Source of the DNA: Burkholderiales bacterium
GTDB taxonomy: Bacteria; Pseudomonadota; Gammaproteobacteria; Burkholderiales; Burkholderiaceae_E
Length of the DNA: 50,869 bases
Reading direction: 5' to 3'
Assembly (NCBI GenBank): GCA_017307915.1
Contig: JAFKGG010000373.1
Coordinates: 8,484 to 59,352 of the forward strand
Below, piece by piece: positions 1-8,415 of the stretch. Position numbers and translations under genes: made by a program. Position 1 is the stretch's first letter; each line of letters starts with the position of its first letter. The notes under the pieces were generated by a model. The model made no database searches. It saw only the letters and a program-made list of their open reading frames with translations, and was not told the origin of the DNA.

Positions 1-1179
1 CTTGCGGCGCAGCTTGCACAGCGCGCCGGCCGCGCGCGCGTCGTCGGCATCACCGGCGTGCCCGGCAGCGGCAAATCGACGCTGGTCAGCGTTTTGCTCG
101 GTGCCTGGCTGGCGCGCGGCGAGAGAGTGGCCGTCGTGGCCATCGACCCCTCCAGCCCGCTGACCGGCGGCGCCGTGCTCGGTGACCGCATCCGCATGGG
201 CCAGCACGGTGCCCATCCGAACGCGTTCATCCGCTCATTTTCGGCGCGCGGCGAGCTGGGCGGCCTGTCGCGCGCCACGCGCGCGGCGGTCGATGCTTTC
301 GATGCGGCCGGCTTCGATCGCGTGGTCATCGAAACGGTGGGCGCCGGGCAGTCGGAAACCGCGATCGCCGCCATGGCCGACACGCGCATCGTCGTCTGCC
401 CGCCAGGCCTGGGCGACGACGTTCAGGCGATCAAGGCCGGCATCCTGGAAATCGCCGATCTGCTGGTCGTCAACAAGGCCGACCTGCCGCACGCCGACGA
501 TACGCAGCGGGAACTGCAGGACATGCTCGGCCTGCGCCGCGCGGCGGCCGGCACATGGCGCCCGCGCGTGCTGCTGGTCAGCGCCACGCAGGAGCGCGGT
601 ACCGATGAACTGGTCGCCGTCATCGACGAGCACCGCGCGACGCTGTCTGCCGCGCGCCGCTTGACGCCGGATGGCGCCGGCATCAGCTCGCCATCGACAC
701 CGGCGCGAGCGCCGTCTTCGACCGGCCCCCGCGCCCCCGACATCCCGGTACCCGCCGACCCGCACGACAGCGCCGCCTGGCTGGCCCGCCTGCGCGCGCT
801 GGCCGGGCGCGACGGCCTGTGCGCCGCGCTCGGCTTCGAAGTCACCGCCGGCGGCCCGGGTCGCGCCGAAGTGCAATTGCTGGTCGAGGCGCGCCACCTG
901 AACTTCAACGGCGGCTGCCACGGCGGCACGATGTTCGCGCTGGCCGACACTGCTTTCGGCCTGGCCTCGAACTCGCACGGCCCGCTGGCCGTCGGCATCG
1001 ACACGCACATGACCTTTCAGGCGGGCGTGTTCGCCGGCGACCGCTTGATCGCGCGTGCCGTCGAAGATTCACGCAGTCGCCGCATCGCGGTCTATCGCGT
1101 CGAACTGGTCGTGCGTTCGATGCAGACTGCGCAGGAAACGCGCGTGGCGAACTTTACCGGCACCGTCTACATCAAATAG
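1..1179 (+). CDS. MeaB/ArgK-type GTPase fused to PaaI-type hotdog thioesterase (5' end missing)
   Basis: The frame is open from base 1, so the start lies upstream; 392 residues are visible. Residues about 15-215 form a MeaB-family G3E GTPase: Walker A GVPGSGKST at 19-27, the GDRIRM and RGELGGLSRAT segments, ETVGAGQSE, and NKAD at 158-161. MeaB proteins protect and load cobalamin on methylmalonyl-CoA-type mutases. A Pro/Ala/Ser-rich linker (about 220-255) then leads into a complete PaaI-like hotdog domain (about 256-392) with HLNFNGGCHGG and LADTAFGLASNSHG; the Asp in LADTAF (residue 316) matches the catalytic Asp of PaaI acyl-CoA thioesterases. The C-terminal helical arm by which MeaB normally dimerises seems to be replaced by the thioesterase. 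Domain calls are secure; the joint role (mutase chaperone plus removal of dead-end acyl-CoA) is inference. The mutase would lie upstream, outside the window. Confidence 0.88.
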   Translation, partial: LAAQLAQRAGRARVVGITGVPGSGKSTLVSVLLGAWLARGERVAVVAIDPSSPLTGGAVLGDRIRMGQHGAHPNAFIRSFSARGELGGLSRATRAAVDAFDAAGFDRVVIETVGAGQSETAIAAMADTRIVVCPPGLGDDVQAIKAGILEIADLLVVNKADLPHADDTQRELQDMLGLRRAAAGTWRPRVLLVSATQERGTDELVAVIDEHRATLSAARRLTPDGAGISSPSTPARAPSSTGPRAPDIPVPADPHDSAAWLARLRALAGRDGLCAALGFEVTAGGPGRAEVQLLVEARHLNFNGGCHGGTMFALADTAFGLASNSHGPLAVGIDTHMTFQAGVFAGDRLIARAVEDSRSRRIAVYRVELVVRSMQTAQETRVANFTGTVYIK

Positions 1180-1212
1180 CCGGTTTGGCGGCGGCCGCAC
1201 CCGTGTTGCGTT

Positions 1213-1887
1213 TCAGTCCTCGAACAAGCGCAAGCCTTGCAGCGACACCACCGTCACCGAGCCGTAGTCCACCTTCACCAGGCCGACGCGCTCCAGATGC
1301 TGCAAGGCCTGGTTCACCCGTTGCCGCGACAGCCCGGTCAGGTAACCCAGCTCGTTCTGCGAGATTTCCAGCTTCGGTCCGATGCCCGGATATAGCTGAG
1401 GATTGAACAATTGTTCGAGGCAGCGCGCCACGCGCGCATCCGGGCCCAGCAAGCGGTCGAACTCGACGGTGCCGATGAATTGGCCTAGCCGCTCGTTCAG
1501 CTGCCGCAGCAGATAGCGATTGAACGCGATGCTGTTGTCGAGCAGGGACTGGAACAGCGGCCTGGGCATCAGCGCGATACAGCTTTCGCGCAAGGCGATC
1601 ACGTCGTAGCGCCGCGGCTCGTCCTTGAGCAGTGAGCCTTCGCCGAACCAGCCGCCCGAGGGCACGCCGGTGAAAGTGACGCTCTTGCCTTCGGGCGACA
1701 CGTTGCTGATCTTGACCAGGCCTTCGATCACGCCGAACCAGTGATCGACCGGCTCGCCCTTGCGGCAGACGAAACCACCCGCGGGCACCGCGCGTTCGAT
1801 CACCCCTTGCAGCACGTCGCTTTGCTGCGTCGCATCAAGACTTTGCATCCATGGTGTCTCTTCCAATAGGTCTTTGAGCGCACGCAA
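1213..1887 (-). CDS. Crp/Fnr-family transcriptional regulator
   Basis: Cyclic-nucleotide-binding beta-barrel (about residues 10-125, with GxxVCRKGEPVDHWFGVIEG and a GGWFGEGSLL segment) followed by a Crp-type winged helix (about 145-224, ISQNELGYLTGLSRQRVNQAL). There is no N-terminal Cys cluster and the recognition helix lacks the ExxSR signature of true FNR, so it is not an oxygen-sensing FNR. The longest frame begins at a TTG at 1929, but I prefer the TTG at 1887: it has AGGGGA seven bases upstream and gives 224 aa, the usual family length. The longer start has no Shine-Dalgarno and would bury an 18-bp inverted repeat (1912-1929) in coding sequence. Divergent from the CoA ligase/ABC operon and convergent with the GTPase gene. 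The effector is unknown. Confidence 0.88.
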   Translation of the reverse strand: MRALKDLLEETPWMQSLDATQQSDVLQGVIERAVPAGGFVCRKGEPVDHWFGVIEGLVKISNVSPEGKSVTFTGVPSGGWFGEGSLLKDEPRRYDVIALRESCIALMPRPLFQSLLDNSIAFNRYLLRQLNERLGQFIGTVEFDRLLGPDARVARCLEQLFNPQLYPGIGPKLEISQNELGYLTGLSRQRVNQALQHLERVGLVKVDYGSVTVVSLQGLRLFED

Positions 1888-1911
1888 GGGTTGTCCCCTG
1901 TTTTGCCGACT

Positions 1912-1929
1912 TTGTCGGATGGACGACAA
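1912..1929. promoter_or_regulatory. CRP-type inverted repeat TTGTCG-N6-CGACAA
   Basis: A perfect 6+6 bp inverted repeat with a six-base spacer, the spacing of CRP-family operators, lies 25 bp upstream of the preferred start of the regulator gene. A possible minus-strand -10 (TATAGT, 1931-1936) sits beside it, so occupancy would block transcription of the regulator, which suggests autorepression. It may also act on the divergent operon. Binding is inference. Confidence 0.5.
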
Positions 1930-2059
1930 CTATACCGCTGCATCTCGCCTAGACTGCCCTGCGCCTGGCGAGTGAGATCGCACGACGCGGCGTTAGGGGT
2001 AAGTCCGAGATTCCGGATTCGCTGCAGCGCTCCCAGAATTCATGCAGGAGACCAGCATC

Positions 2060-4039
2060 ATGACCGACCCCACGGTCACGGTTGAGGCGTCAAGCAGCGG
2101 GCTCACCTTTCCGCGCCTGCTGCTGCGCCATGCCGCCGAGCGGCCCGCGGCGCCGGCGCTGCGCGAGAAGGATCTCGGCATCTGGCAGACCTGGACATGG
2201 TCGCGGCTGCGCGATGAAGTCGAGCTGCTGTCAGCGGGGCTGGCCAGCCAGGGGTTCCAGCGCGGCCAGACGCTGGCGCTGATCGGCGAGAACCGTCCGC
2301 GCCTGTATGCCGGCATCATCGCCGCGCAGGTGCTCGGCGGCGTTCCGGTGCCGCTGTATCAAGACGCCGTGGCGCAGGAAATGGTCTACGTGTTCCAGAA
2401 CGCCGAGATCGCGTTCGCGATCGTCGAAGACCAGGAGCAGGTCGACAAGCTGATGGAAATCCACGAAACCTGCCCGGCTCTGACTCACGTCTATTACGAC
2501 GACCCGCGCGGCCTGCGCAACTACGACGACCCGCTGCTCGTCTCCTACGATCGGCTGATCGAGTTCGGCCGCCAATGGCTGGCGCAGCATCCGGGCTTTT
2601 TCGAAGCCGAGGTCGCCAAGGGGCGCCCCGACGACATTGCCGCCATCTTCTACACCTCGGGCACCACCGGCCATCCCAAGGGCGTGCTGCACGGCCACCG
2701 CAACCTGATCGAGATGTCGGGCATCGCCTCGCGGCTGGAAAATCTCGGCCCCGACGAAGAAGTGCTCGCCTACCTGCCGATCGCATGGATCGGTCAGAAC
2801 ATCTTTTCGTATGCGCAATGGCTGGTCAGCGGCTTTACCGTCAACTGTCCCGAATCGGCCGAGACCGTCAGCGCCGACATGCGCGAGATCGGCCCCACTT
2901 ATTACTTCGCGCCGCCGCGCGTGCTCGAAGCACTGCTCACGCAGGTCACCATCCGCATGGAAGACGCGGCGGCACCCAAGCGGGCGCTGTTCAATCATTT
3001 CATGGGCGTGGCGCGCAAGGTCGGCGGGCGTCTGCTCGACGGCGATCGCAACGTGCCATTGCTTGACCGGGTCAAGTATTGGCTCGGCAATCTGCTGATC
3101 TATGCGCCCTTGCGCAACAGCCTGGGCATGAGCCGCGTGCGCGTGGCCTATACCGCCGGCGAGGCGATCGGCCCCGACCTGTTCGTGTTCTATCGGGCGC
3201 TGGGCATCAACCTGAAGCAACTGTATGGGGCGACCGAAACCGCCGTGTTCAGCTGCGTGCAGCCCAACGGCCAGGTAAAACCCGATACCGTCGGCCCGCC
3301 GCTGGCCGGCGTCGAGCTGAAGATCACCGACGACGGCGAAGTGCTGATCCGCAGCCCCGGCCTGCTGCTGGAGTACTACCGCAATCCGCAGGCCACCGCC
3401 GAAGTGAAGGACGGCGAAGGCTGGTACCACACCGGCGACGCCGGCTACTTCGACACCGACGGCCACCTGAAGATCATCGACCGCGCCAAGGACGTCGGCC
3501 GCCTCGCGCAAGGCGCGTTGTTCGCGCCCAAGTACATCGAGAACAAGCTGAAGTTCTTCCCGTACATCAAGGAAGCGGTGGCCTTCGGCAACGGCCGCGA
3601 CCGCGTGATGACCTTCATCAACATCGATTACGAGGCCTGCGGCAACTGGGCCGAGCGCCGCAATATTCCCTATACCGGTTACATCGATCTGGCCGGCCGC
3701 GCCGAGATCTACCAATTGGTGGCCCAGTGCATCGAGCAGGTCAACGCCGACCTGGCGGCTGACCCGATGATGGCCGATTCGCAGATTCACCGCTTCCTGG
3801 TGCTGCACAAGGAACTCGATCCCGACGACGGCGAACTCACGCGCACGCGCAAGGTGCGCCGGCGCGCCATTGCCGATAAATACGCGCCGCTGATCGAGGC
3901 GCTGTACGACGACCGCGCCTCATGCTTCATCGAAACGCAGGTGCGCTTCGAAGACGGCCGTGTCGGCTCGGTATCGGCCGACCTGCGTCTCGTCGATGCC
4001 AAGACCTTTCCGGCCGCCGCGGCCAGGCGCGCGGCATGA
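2060..4039 (+). CDS. Long-chain-type acyl-CoA synthetase (AMP-binding)
   Basis: ATP-dependent acid:CoA ligase of the ANL superfamily, 659 aa. Visible motifs are the adenylate loop TSGTTGHPKGV (about residue 200), the acyl-pocket/A5 segment LYGATETA (about 388), the GWYHTGD hinge region (about 453) and the LTRTRKVRR tail found in bulky-acid/long-chain synthetases. The frame allows an ATG at 2042, but the ATG at 2060 has AGGAG nine bases upstream and is preferred. It is first in an operon with a complete Liv-type ABC importer, only 28 bp from livG. The arrangement suggests that imported carboxylates are trapped as CoA thioesters on entry. The substrate (fatty, alicyclic or aryl acid) cannot be read from the sequence. 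Confidence 0.9.
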   Translation: MTDPTVTVEASSSGLTFPRLLLRHAAERPAAPALREKDLGIWQTWTWSRLRDEVELLSAGLASQGFQRGQTLALIGENRPRLYAGIIAAQVLGGVPVPLYQDAVAQEMVYVFQNAEIAFAIVEDQEQVDKLMEIHETCPALTHVYYDDPRGLRNYDDPLLVSYDRLIEFGRQWLAQHPGFFEAEVAKGRPDDIAAIFYTSGTTGHPKGVLHGHRNLIEMSGIASRLENLGPDEEVLAYLPIAWIGQNIFSYAQWLVSGFTVNCPESAETVSADMREIGPTYYFAPPRVLEALLTQVTIRMEDAAAPKRALFNHFMGVARKVGGRLLDGDRNVPLLDRVKYWLGNLLIYAPLRNSLGMSRVRVAYTAGEAIGPDLFVFYRALGINLKQLYGATETAVFSCVQPNGQVKPDTVGPPLAGVELKITDDGEVLIRSPGLLLEYYRNPQATAEVKDGEGWYHTGDAGYFDTDGHLKIIDRAKDVGRLAQGALFAPKYIENKLKFFPYIKEAVAFGNGRDRVMTFINIDYEACGNWAERRNIPYTGYIDLAGRAEIYQLVAQCIEQVNADLAADPMMADSQIHRFLVLHKELDPDDGELTRTRKVRRRAIADKYAPLIEALYDDRASCFIETQVRFEDGRVGSVSADLRLVDAKTFPAAAARRAA

Positions 4040-4067
4040 ACGCCCGACCAGTCAAGACGAACGGAAG

Positions 4068-4853
4068 ATGACAGACAAGCGAATCGGCGACGTCACGCTC
4101 AGCCTGGAGTCCATCTCGCTGTCGTTCGGGGGCGTCAAGGCGCTCACCGACATCTCGTTCGATGTGCGCGAGCACGAGATCCGCGCCATCATCGGCCCCA
4201 ACGGCGCCGGCAAGAGTTCGATGCTGAACGTGATCAACGGCGTCTATGCGCCGCAGCGCGGCCGCATCGTGTTTCGCGGCCAGACCTTCGAGCGGATGAA
4301 CCCGAACAAGGCGGCGCGCATGGGCGTGGCGCGCACGTTCCAGAACCTGGCCTTGTTCAAGGGAATGAGCGTGCTCGACAACATCATGGCCGGCCGCAGC
4401 TTGAAGATGCGCACCGGCATCCTGGCCCAGATGCTGTACCTGGGGCCGGCCGAGCGCGAAGAACTGGCGCATCGCGAATTCGTCGAACGCATCATCGATT
4501 TCCTGGAGATCCAGGGCCATCGCAAGACCCCGGTGGGCCGGCTGCCCTACGGCTTGCAAAAGCGCGTCGACCTGGGTCGCGCGTTGGCGATGGAACCCAG
4601 CCTGCTGCTGCTCGATGAGCCGATGGCCGGCATGAATGTCGAGGAAAAGCAGGACATGTCGCGCTTCATTCTCGACATCAACGATGAGTTCGGCACCACC
4701 ATCGTGCTGATCGAACACGACATGAGCGTGGTCATGGACGTCAGCGACCGCGTGGTCGTGCTCGACTACGGCCGCAAGATCGGCGACGGCACGCCCGAAG
4801 AGGTGCGCAACAACCCGGATGTGATCGGCGCCTATCTGGGCGTGGCGCACTAG
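4068..4853 (+). CDS. livG: Branched-chain-type ABC transporter ATP-binding protein LivG (operon 1)
   Basis: Cytoplasmic ATPase of an HAAT-family importer, 261 aa. Walker A GPNGAGKSS, Q-loop in ARTFQNLALF, a family-typical divergent signature LPYGLQKRVDLGRAL, Walker B LLLLDEPMAGMN and switch His in LIEHD are present. The GVARTFQN segment and the C-terminal GAYLGVAH are LivG hallmarks. The frame stays open back to 3960 inside the ligase gene, but the ATG at 4068 (after ACGGAAG) fits the family start. Next gene begins 12 bp downstream. LivG-type assignment is firm; amino-acid specificity is not, because this family also carries aromatic and aliphatic acids. Confidence 0.93.
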   Translation: MTDKRIGDVTLSLESISLSFGGVKALTDISFDVREHEIRAIIGPNGAGKSSMLNVINGVYAPQRGRIVFRGQTFERMNPNKAARMGVARTFQNLALFKGMSVLDNIMAGRSLKMRTGILAQMLYLGPAEREELAHREFVERIIDFLEIQGHRKTPVGRLPYGLQKRVDLGRALAMEPSLLLLDEPMAGMNVEEKQDMSRFILDINDEFGTTIVLIEHDMSVVMDVSDRVVVLDYGRKIGDGTPEEVRNNPDVIGAYLGVAH

Positions 4854-4865
4854 GAGCGAGGCGGC

Positions 4866-5795
4866 ATGGGCTTCTTTCTCGAAGTGGTGCTCGGTGGCCT
4901 GATGGCCGGCGTGCTCTATTCGCTGGTGGCGCTCGGCTTCGTGCTGATCTTCAAGGCCTCGGGCGTGTTCAATTTCGCGCAGGGCGCGATGGTGCTGTTC
5001 GCGGCGTTGGCCATGGCGCGGCTGGCCGAATGGGTGCCGCACTGGCTCGGCTTCGAAAGCCTGCTGTGGGCCAACCTGATCGCGTTCGTGCTGGCGGCAT
5101 TGATCATGGTGGCGCTGGCCTGGGTCATCGAACGGCTGGTGCTGCGCCCGCTGATCAACCAGGAAGGCATCACGCTGTTGATGGCCACGTTGGGCGTGTC
5201 CTACTTCCTCGACGGTTTCGGGCAATCGGTCTGGGGCTCCGACATCTACAAGATCGACCTGGGCATCTCCAAGGATCCGATGCTGGTGCTCGAAAACGTC
5301 TTCGAAGGCGGCATCCTGCTCAATCGCGAAGACATCGTCGCCACGCTGATGGCCGCGGCGCTGGTCGCCGTGCTGGCCGTGTTCTTCCAGAAGACCGCCA
5401 CCGGCCGCGCGTTGCGCGCGGTGGCCGATGATCACCAGGCCGCGCAGTCGATCGGCATTCCGCTGAACCGCATCTGGGTCATCGTCTGGTCGGTGGCCGG
5501 CTTCGTCGCGCTGGTCGCCGGCATGGTCTGGGGCGGCAAGCTCGGCGTGCAGTTCTCGCTGGCGGTGCTGGCGCTGAAAGCGCTGCCGGTGGTGATCCTG
5601 GGCGGGCTCACCTCGGTGCCCGGCGCGATCGTCGGCGGCCTGATCATCGGGCTCGGAGAAAAACTCTCCGAAGTCTATCTGGGGCCGCTGATCGGCGGCG
5701 GCATCGAAATCTGGTTCGCCTACATGGTGGCGCTGCTGTTCCTGCTGGTGCGTCCGCAGGGGCTGTTCGGCGAGCGCATCATCGATCGCGTTTGA
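4866..5795 (+). CDS. livH: Branched-chain-type ABC transporter permease LivH (operon 1)
   Basis: Inner-membrane permease, 309 aa, with about eight hydrophobic segments. The opening GGLMAGVLYSLVALGFVLIFKASGVFNFAQGAM is the LivH signature, and the conserved cytoplasmic loop that docks the ATPases is at TATGRALRAVADDHQAAQSIGI. The C-terminal LVRPQGLFGER is also typical. The ATG is preceded by GGAGCGAG. It should pair with the LivM permease 24 bp downstream to form the translocation pore. Confidence 0.94.
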   Translation: MGFFLEVVLGGLMAGVLYSLVALGFVLIFKASGVFNFAQGAMVLFAALAMARLAEWVPHWLGFESLLWANLIAFVLAALIMVALAWVIERLVLRPLINQEGITLLMATLGVSYFLDGFGQSVWGSDIYKIDLGISKDPMLVLENVFEGGILLNREDIVATLMAAALVAVLAVFFQKTATGRALRAVADDHQAAQSIGIPLNRIWVIVWSVAGFVALVAGMVWGGKLGVQFSLAVLALKALPVVILGGLTSVPGAIVGGLIIGLGEKLSEVYLGPLIGGGIEIWFAYMVALLFLLVRPQGLFGERIIDRV

Positions 5796-5819
5796 ATTTG
5801 AGGGTCTCGGGTTCCGACC

Positions 5820-6884
5820 ATGCTCTACAGGGAAAACGGCCAGTTCAAGTCGAGCTATCGAGCCGACCAGCAGATCTTTCCGATCCGGCAGGATCGCATT
5901 GTCGTGGTGCTGTTTCTCGCGGTGGCCTTCATCGGCGTGCCGCTGCTGGCCAGCGACTATCTGCTGCGCGCCATTCTGGTGCCGTTCCTGATCCTGGCGC
6001 TGGCGGCGATCGGGCTCAATCTGCTGGTCGGCTATTGCGGCCAGATTTCGCTGGGCACCGGCGCCTTCATGGCGGTGGGCGCTTACGCGGCCTACAACCT
6101 CACGGTGCGCATTCCCGAGATCAATCTGATCCTGGCGTTCATTCTGGCCGGGCTGGTGTCGATGGTGTTCGGCGTGCTGTTCGGCATGCCCAGCCTGCGC
6201 ATCCGCGGGCTGTACCTGGCGGTGGCCACGCTGGCCGCGCAGTTCTTCGCCGACTGGGTGTTCCTGCGCATTCCCTGGTTCACCAATCACGCTGCATCGG
6301 GCTCGGTGTCGGTGCCCACGCTCGAAGTATTCGGCATCAGCATCGCTTCGCCGGTCGAACGCTACCTGTTCTGCCTGCTGTTCGTGGTGGTGTTCGCGCT
6401 GATGGCCAAGAACCTGGTGCGCGGCCACATCGGCCGCTCATGGATGGCGATGCGCGACATGGACGTCGCCGCCGAAGTGATCGGCATCCGCCCCATGTAC
6501 GCCAAGTTGTCGGCGTTCGCGCTCAGCTCGTTCTTCGTCGGCGTGGCCGGCGCCCTGTGGGGCTTCGTGCATCTCGGCTCCTGGGAGCCGCTGGCCTTCG
6601 ACGTCAACCGCTCATTGAACCTGCTGTTCATGATCATCATCGGCGGCCTGGGCTCGATCCTGGGCGCATTCCTGGGGGCTGCCTTCGTCGTGATCCTGCC
6701 GATCGTGCTCGGCCAGGTGCCGGCAGCGCTCGGGCTGCCGATCTCATCGACCGCGGCGTCGCATCTCGAAATGATGATCTTCGGTGCTTTGATCGTTTTC
6801 TTTCTGGTGGTCGAACCGCATGGCCTGGCGAGGCTGTGGGCGATCGGCAAGGAGAAGCTGCGTCTGTGGCCGTTCCCGCACTAG
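5820..6884 (+). CDS. livM: Branched-chain-type ABC transporter permease LivM (operon 1)
   Basis: Second inner-membrane permease of the importer, 354 aa. LivM hallmarks are AAIGLNLLVGYCGQISLGTGAF near residue 65, the coupling loop LVRGHIGRSWMAMRDMDVAAEVIGI, and GGLGSILGAFLGAAFVVILP towards the end. The soluble N-terminal 30 residues are longer than in E. coli LivM, as in many proteobacterial relatives. The Shine-Dalgarno is weak (GAGGG, about 16 bases upstream), suggesting translation is coupled to livH. A 467-residue frame overlapping this gene in another phase is a shadow. Confidence 0.93.
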   Translation: MLYRENGQFKSSYRADQQIFPIRQDRIVVVLFLAVAFIGVPLLASDYLLRAILVPFLILALAAIGLNLLVGYCGQISLGTGAFMAVGAYAAYNLTVRIPEINLILAFILAGLVSMVFGVLFGMPSLRIRGLYLAVATLAAQFFADWVFLRIPWFTNHAASGSVSVPTLEVFGISIASPVERYLFCLLFVVVFALMAKNLVRGHIGRSWMAMRDMDVAAEVIGIRPMYAKLSAFALSSFFVGVAGALWGFVHLGSWEPLAFDVNRSLNLLFMIIIGGLGSILGAFLGAAFVVILPIVLGQVPAALGLPISSTAASHLEMMIFGALIVFFLVVEPHGLARLWAIGKEKLRLWPFPH

Positions 6885-6956
6885 GCGGGCGGCGGCTGCG
6901 GTGGCGGCAACGAACCAGGGCTTCGCGGCCCGATCCCAACCCTGACGGAGGTGGAG

Positions 6957-8303
6957 ATGAGAAAGTCGATACGCAACACGCTGGCGGCGCTGACGGTGGC
7001 CGTCTGCGCCGGTGCGGCCCTGCTGCCGCAAGCGCCCGCGATGGCGCAGGCCAAGGAACAGTTCTTTCCCTTGCTCGTCTACCGCACCGGTCCTTATGGC
7101 CCGAACGGCACGCCCTGGGCCAATGGCAAGCTCGACTACATCAAGCTGATCAATTCTCGCGACGGCGGCATCAACGGCGTGAAGATCACCTATGAGGAGT
7201 GCGAGTTCGGCTACCTGACCGATCGCGGCCTCGAATGCTACGAGCGCCTGAAGACCAAGGGCCCGACCGGGGCCACGGTGATCGATCCGCAGTCCACCGG
7301 CGTTGCGTTCGCGCTCACCGACAAGGCGCCGGCCGACAAGATCCCGCTGATCACGCTGGGCTACGGCCGTGCTGATACGCGCGACGGCATGGCCTTTCCG
7401 TGGAACTTTCCGATGATGGGCAGCTACTGGACGGGTGCCGACATCCTGATCCAGCACATCGCCAAGAAACTGGGCGGGTTCGACAAGCTCAAAGGCAAGA
7501 AGATCACGCTGGTCTATCACGATTCGCCGTTCGGCAAGGAACCGATCCCGGTGCTGCAGGAGCGATCCAAGATGCACGGCTTCGACCTGAGCCTGTTGCC
7601 GGTCACCGGCGCCGGGGTCGAGCAGAAAGCGGTATGGCTGCAGATCCGCCAGCACCGGCCCGACTTCACGCTGCTGTGGGGCTGGGGCGTGATGAATTCG
7701 ACCGCCTTGAAAGAGGCACAGGCTACCGGCTATCCGCGTGATCGGATGTTCGGTGTCTGGTGGTCGGGGGCTGAGCCCGACGTCAAGGACGTCGGTGCCG
7801 GCGCCAAGGGCTACAGCGCGCTCGCGCTGAACAGCTCGGGCCAGAACCCGAAGGTCATGCAGGACATCCTGAAACTGGTGCACGAAAAAGGCCAGGGCTC
7901 GGGGCCGCGTGACGAGGTCGGCTCGGTGCTGTATACGCGCGGGGTGATCATCCAGATGCTGACCATCGAGGCGGTGCGGCGCGCGCAGGAGCGCTTCGGC
8001 AAAGGCAAGCCGATCACCGGCGAACAGATGCGCTGGGGCCTGGAGAATCTGGCGCTCGATCAGAAGCGGCTCGACGCGCTGGGCTTTGCCGGCGTGATGC
8101 GCCCGATCAGTACTTCGTGCGCCGATCATATGGGGTCTGATACGGCCCGCGTCCACGTCTGGGACGGCACCAAGTGGGTCATGGGCAACGACTGGTACCA
8201 GGCCGACGACGCGATTCTCAAGCCGATGGTGCGGGCGTCGGCGGCGCGCTATTTGGCTGAAAAGAAAATCACGATGCGTACGGCTGCCGATTGCAGCAAG
8301 TGA
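6957..8303 (+). CDS. Periplasmic substrate-binding protein of Liv-type ABC transporter (operon 1)
   Basis: 448 aa, type 1 periplasmic binding fold (receptor family ligand-binding region). A Sec signal peptide is clear: MRKS, a hydrophobic stretch, then PAMAQA before KEQFFPLLVYRTG. The mature domain shows GPYGPNGTPWANG, SRDGGINGVKI and VIDPQSTGVA, the usual ligand-pocket region. The ATG at 6957 follows GGAGG by five bases; the GTG at 6951 in the same frame lies inside that Shine-Dalgarno and is rejected. At about 420 mature residues it is longer than LivJ/LivK and belongs to the long variant often found next to acyl-CoA ligases. It is followed by two strong RNA hairpins. The ligand is unknown. 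Confidence 0.92.
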   Translation: MRKSIRNTLAALTVAVCAGAALLPQAPAMAQAKEQFFPLLVYRTGPYGPNGTPWANGKLDYIKLINSRDGGINGVKITYEECEFGYLTDRGLECYERLKTKGPTGATVIDPQSTGVAFALTDKAPADKIPLITLGYGRADTRDGMAFPWNFPMMGSYWTGADILIQHIAKKLGGFDKLKGKKITLVYHDSPFGKEPIPVLQERSKMHGFDLSLLPVTGAGVEQKAVWLQIRQHRPDFTLLWGWGVMNSTALKEAQATGYPRDRMFGVWWSGAEPDVKDVGAGAKGYSALALNSSGQNPKVMQDILKLVHEKGQGSGPRDEVGSVLYTRGVIIQMLTIEAVRRAQERFGKGKPITGEQMRWGLENLALDQKRLDALGFAGVMRPISTSCADHMGSDTARVHVWDGTKWVMGNDWYQADDAILKPMVRASAARYLAEKKITMRTAADCSK

Positions 8304-8330
8304 TCGTCGCGCCGCCATGCGGCAGGCAGC

Positions 8331-8360
8331 GGGCGCGGGCGGCTGACGCCGCCTGCGCCC
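8331..8360. other. RNA hairpin downstream of substrate-binding protein gene
   Basis: A 13-bp stem (GGGCGCGGGCGGC against GCCGCCTGCGCCC, one G-U pair) closed by TGAC. No T-run follows. In the gap between the binding-protein gene and livF it more likely stabilises the upstream mRNA or attenuates readthrough than fully terminates. Confidence 0.55.
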
Positions 8361-8363
8361 AAG

Positions 8364-8390
8364 CGCGCGGCATGCCTTGCGTGCCGCGCG
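8364..8390. other. Second hairpin between substrate-binding protein gene and livF
   Basis: A perfect 9-bp stem (CGCGCGGCA / TGCCGCGCG) with a nine-base loop, three bases after the previous hairpin and 25 bases before the livF start. Together the pair fills most of the 112-bp gap. Confidence 0.5.
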
Positions 8391-8415
8391 ACTCGATCAG
8401 GCAAGGATTCGTCTC

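Noticed and set aside
1213-1887. Calling the Crp/Fnr protein a true oxygen-sensing FNR for the box at 34757
   Set aside because: It lacks the N-terminal Cys cluster and the ExxSR recognition motif, so the FNR box is unlikely to be its target.
2231-3808. 525-codon minus-strand frame, and similar long frames at 12599-13687 and 20877-22430
   Set aside because: All mirror strongly supported genes on the other strand and lack ribosome sites and domains.
3927-6428. 833-codon open frame on the minus strand
   Set aside because: It is antisense to the ligase, livG, livH and livM genes, with a His/Gln/Asp-rich translation typical of GC-rich shadow frames and no domain.
5792-7195. 467-codon plus-strand frame overlapping livM
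   Set aside because: Different phase from livM and the binding-protein gene, both of which have complete family motifs.
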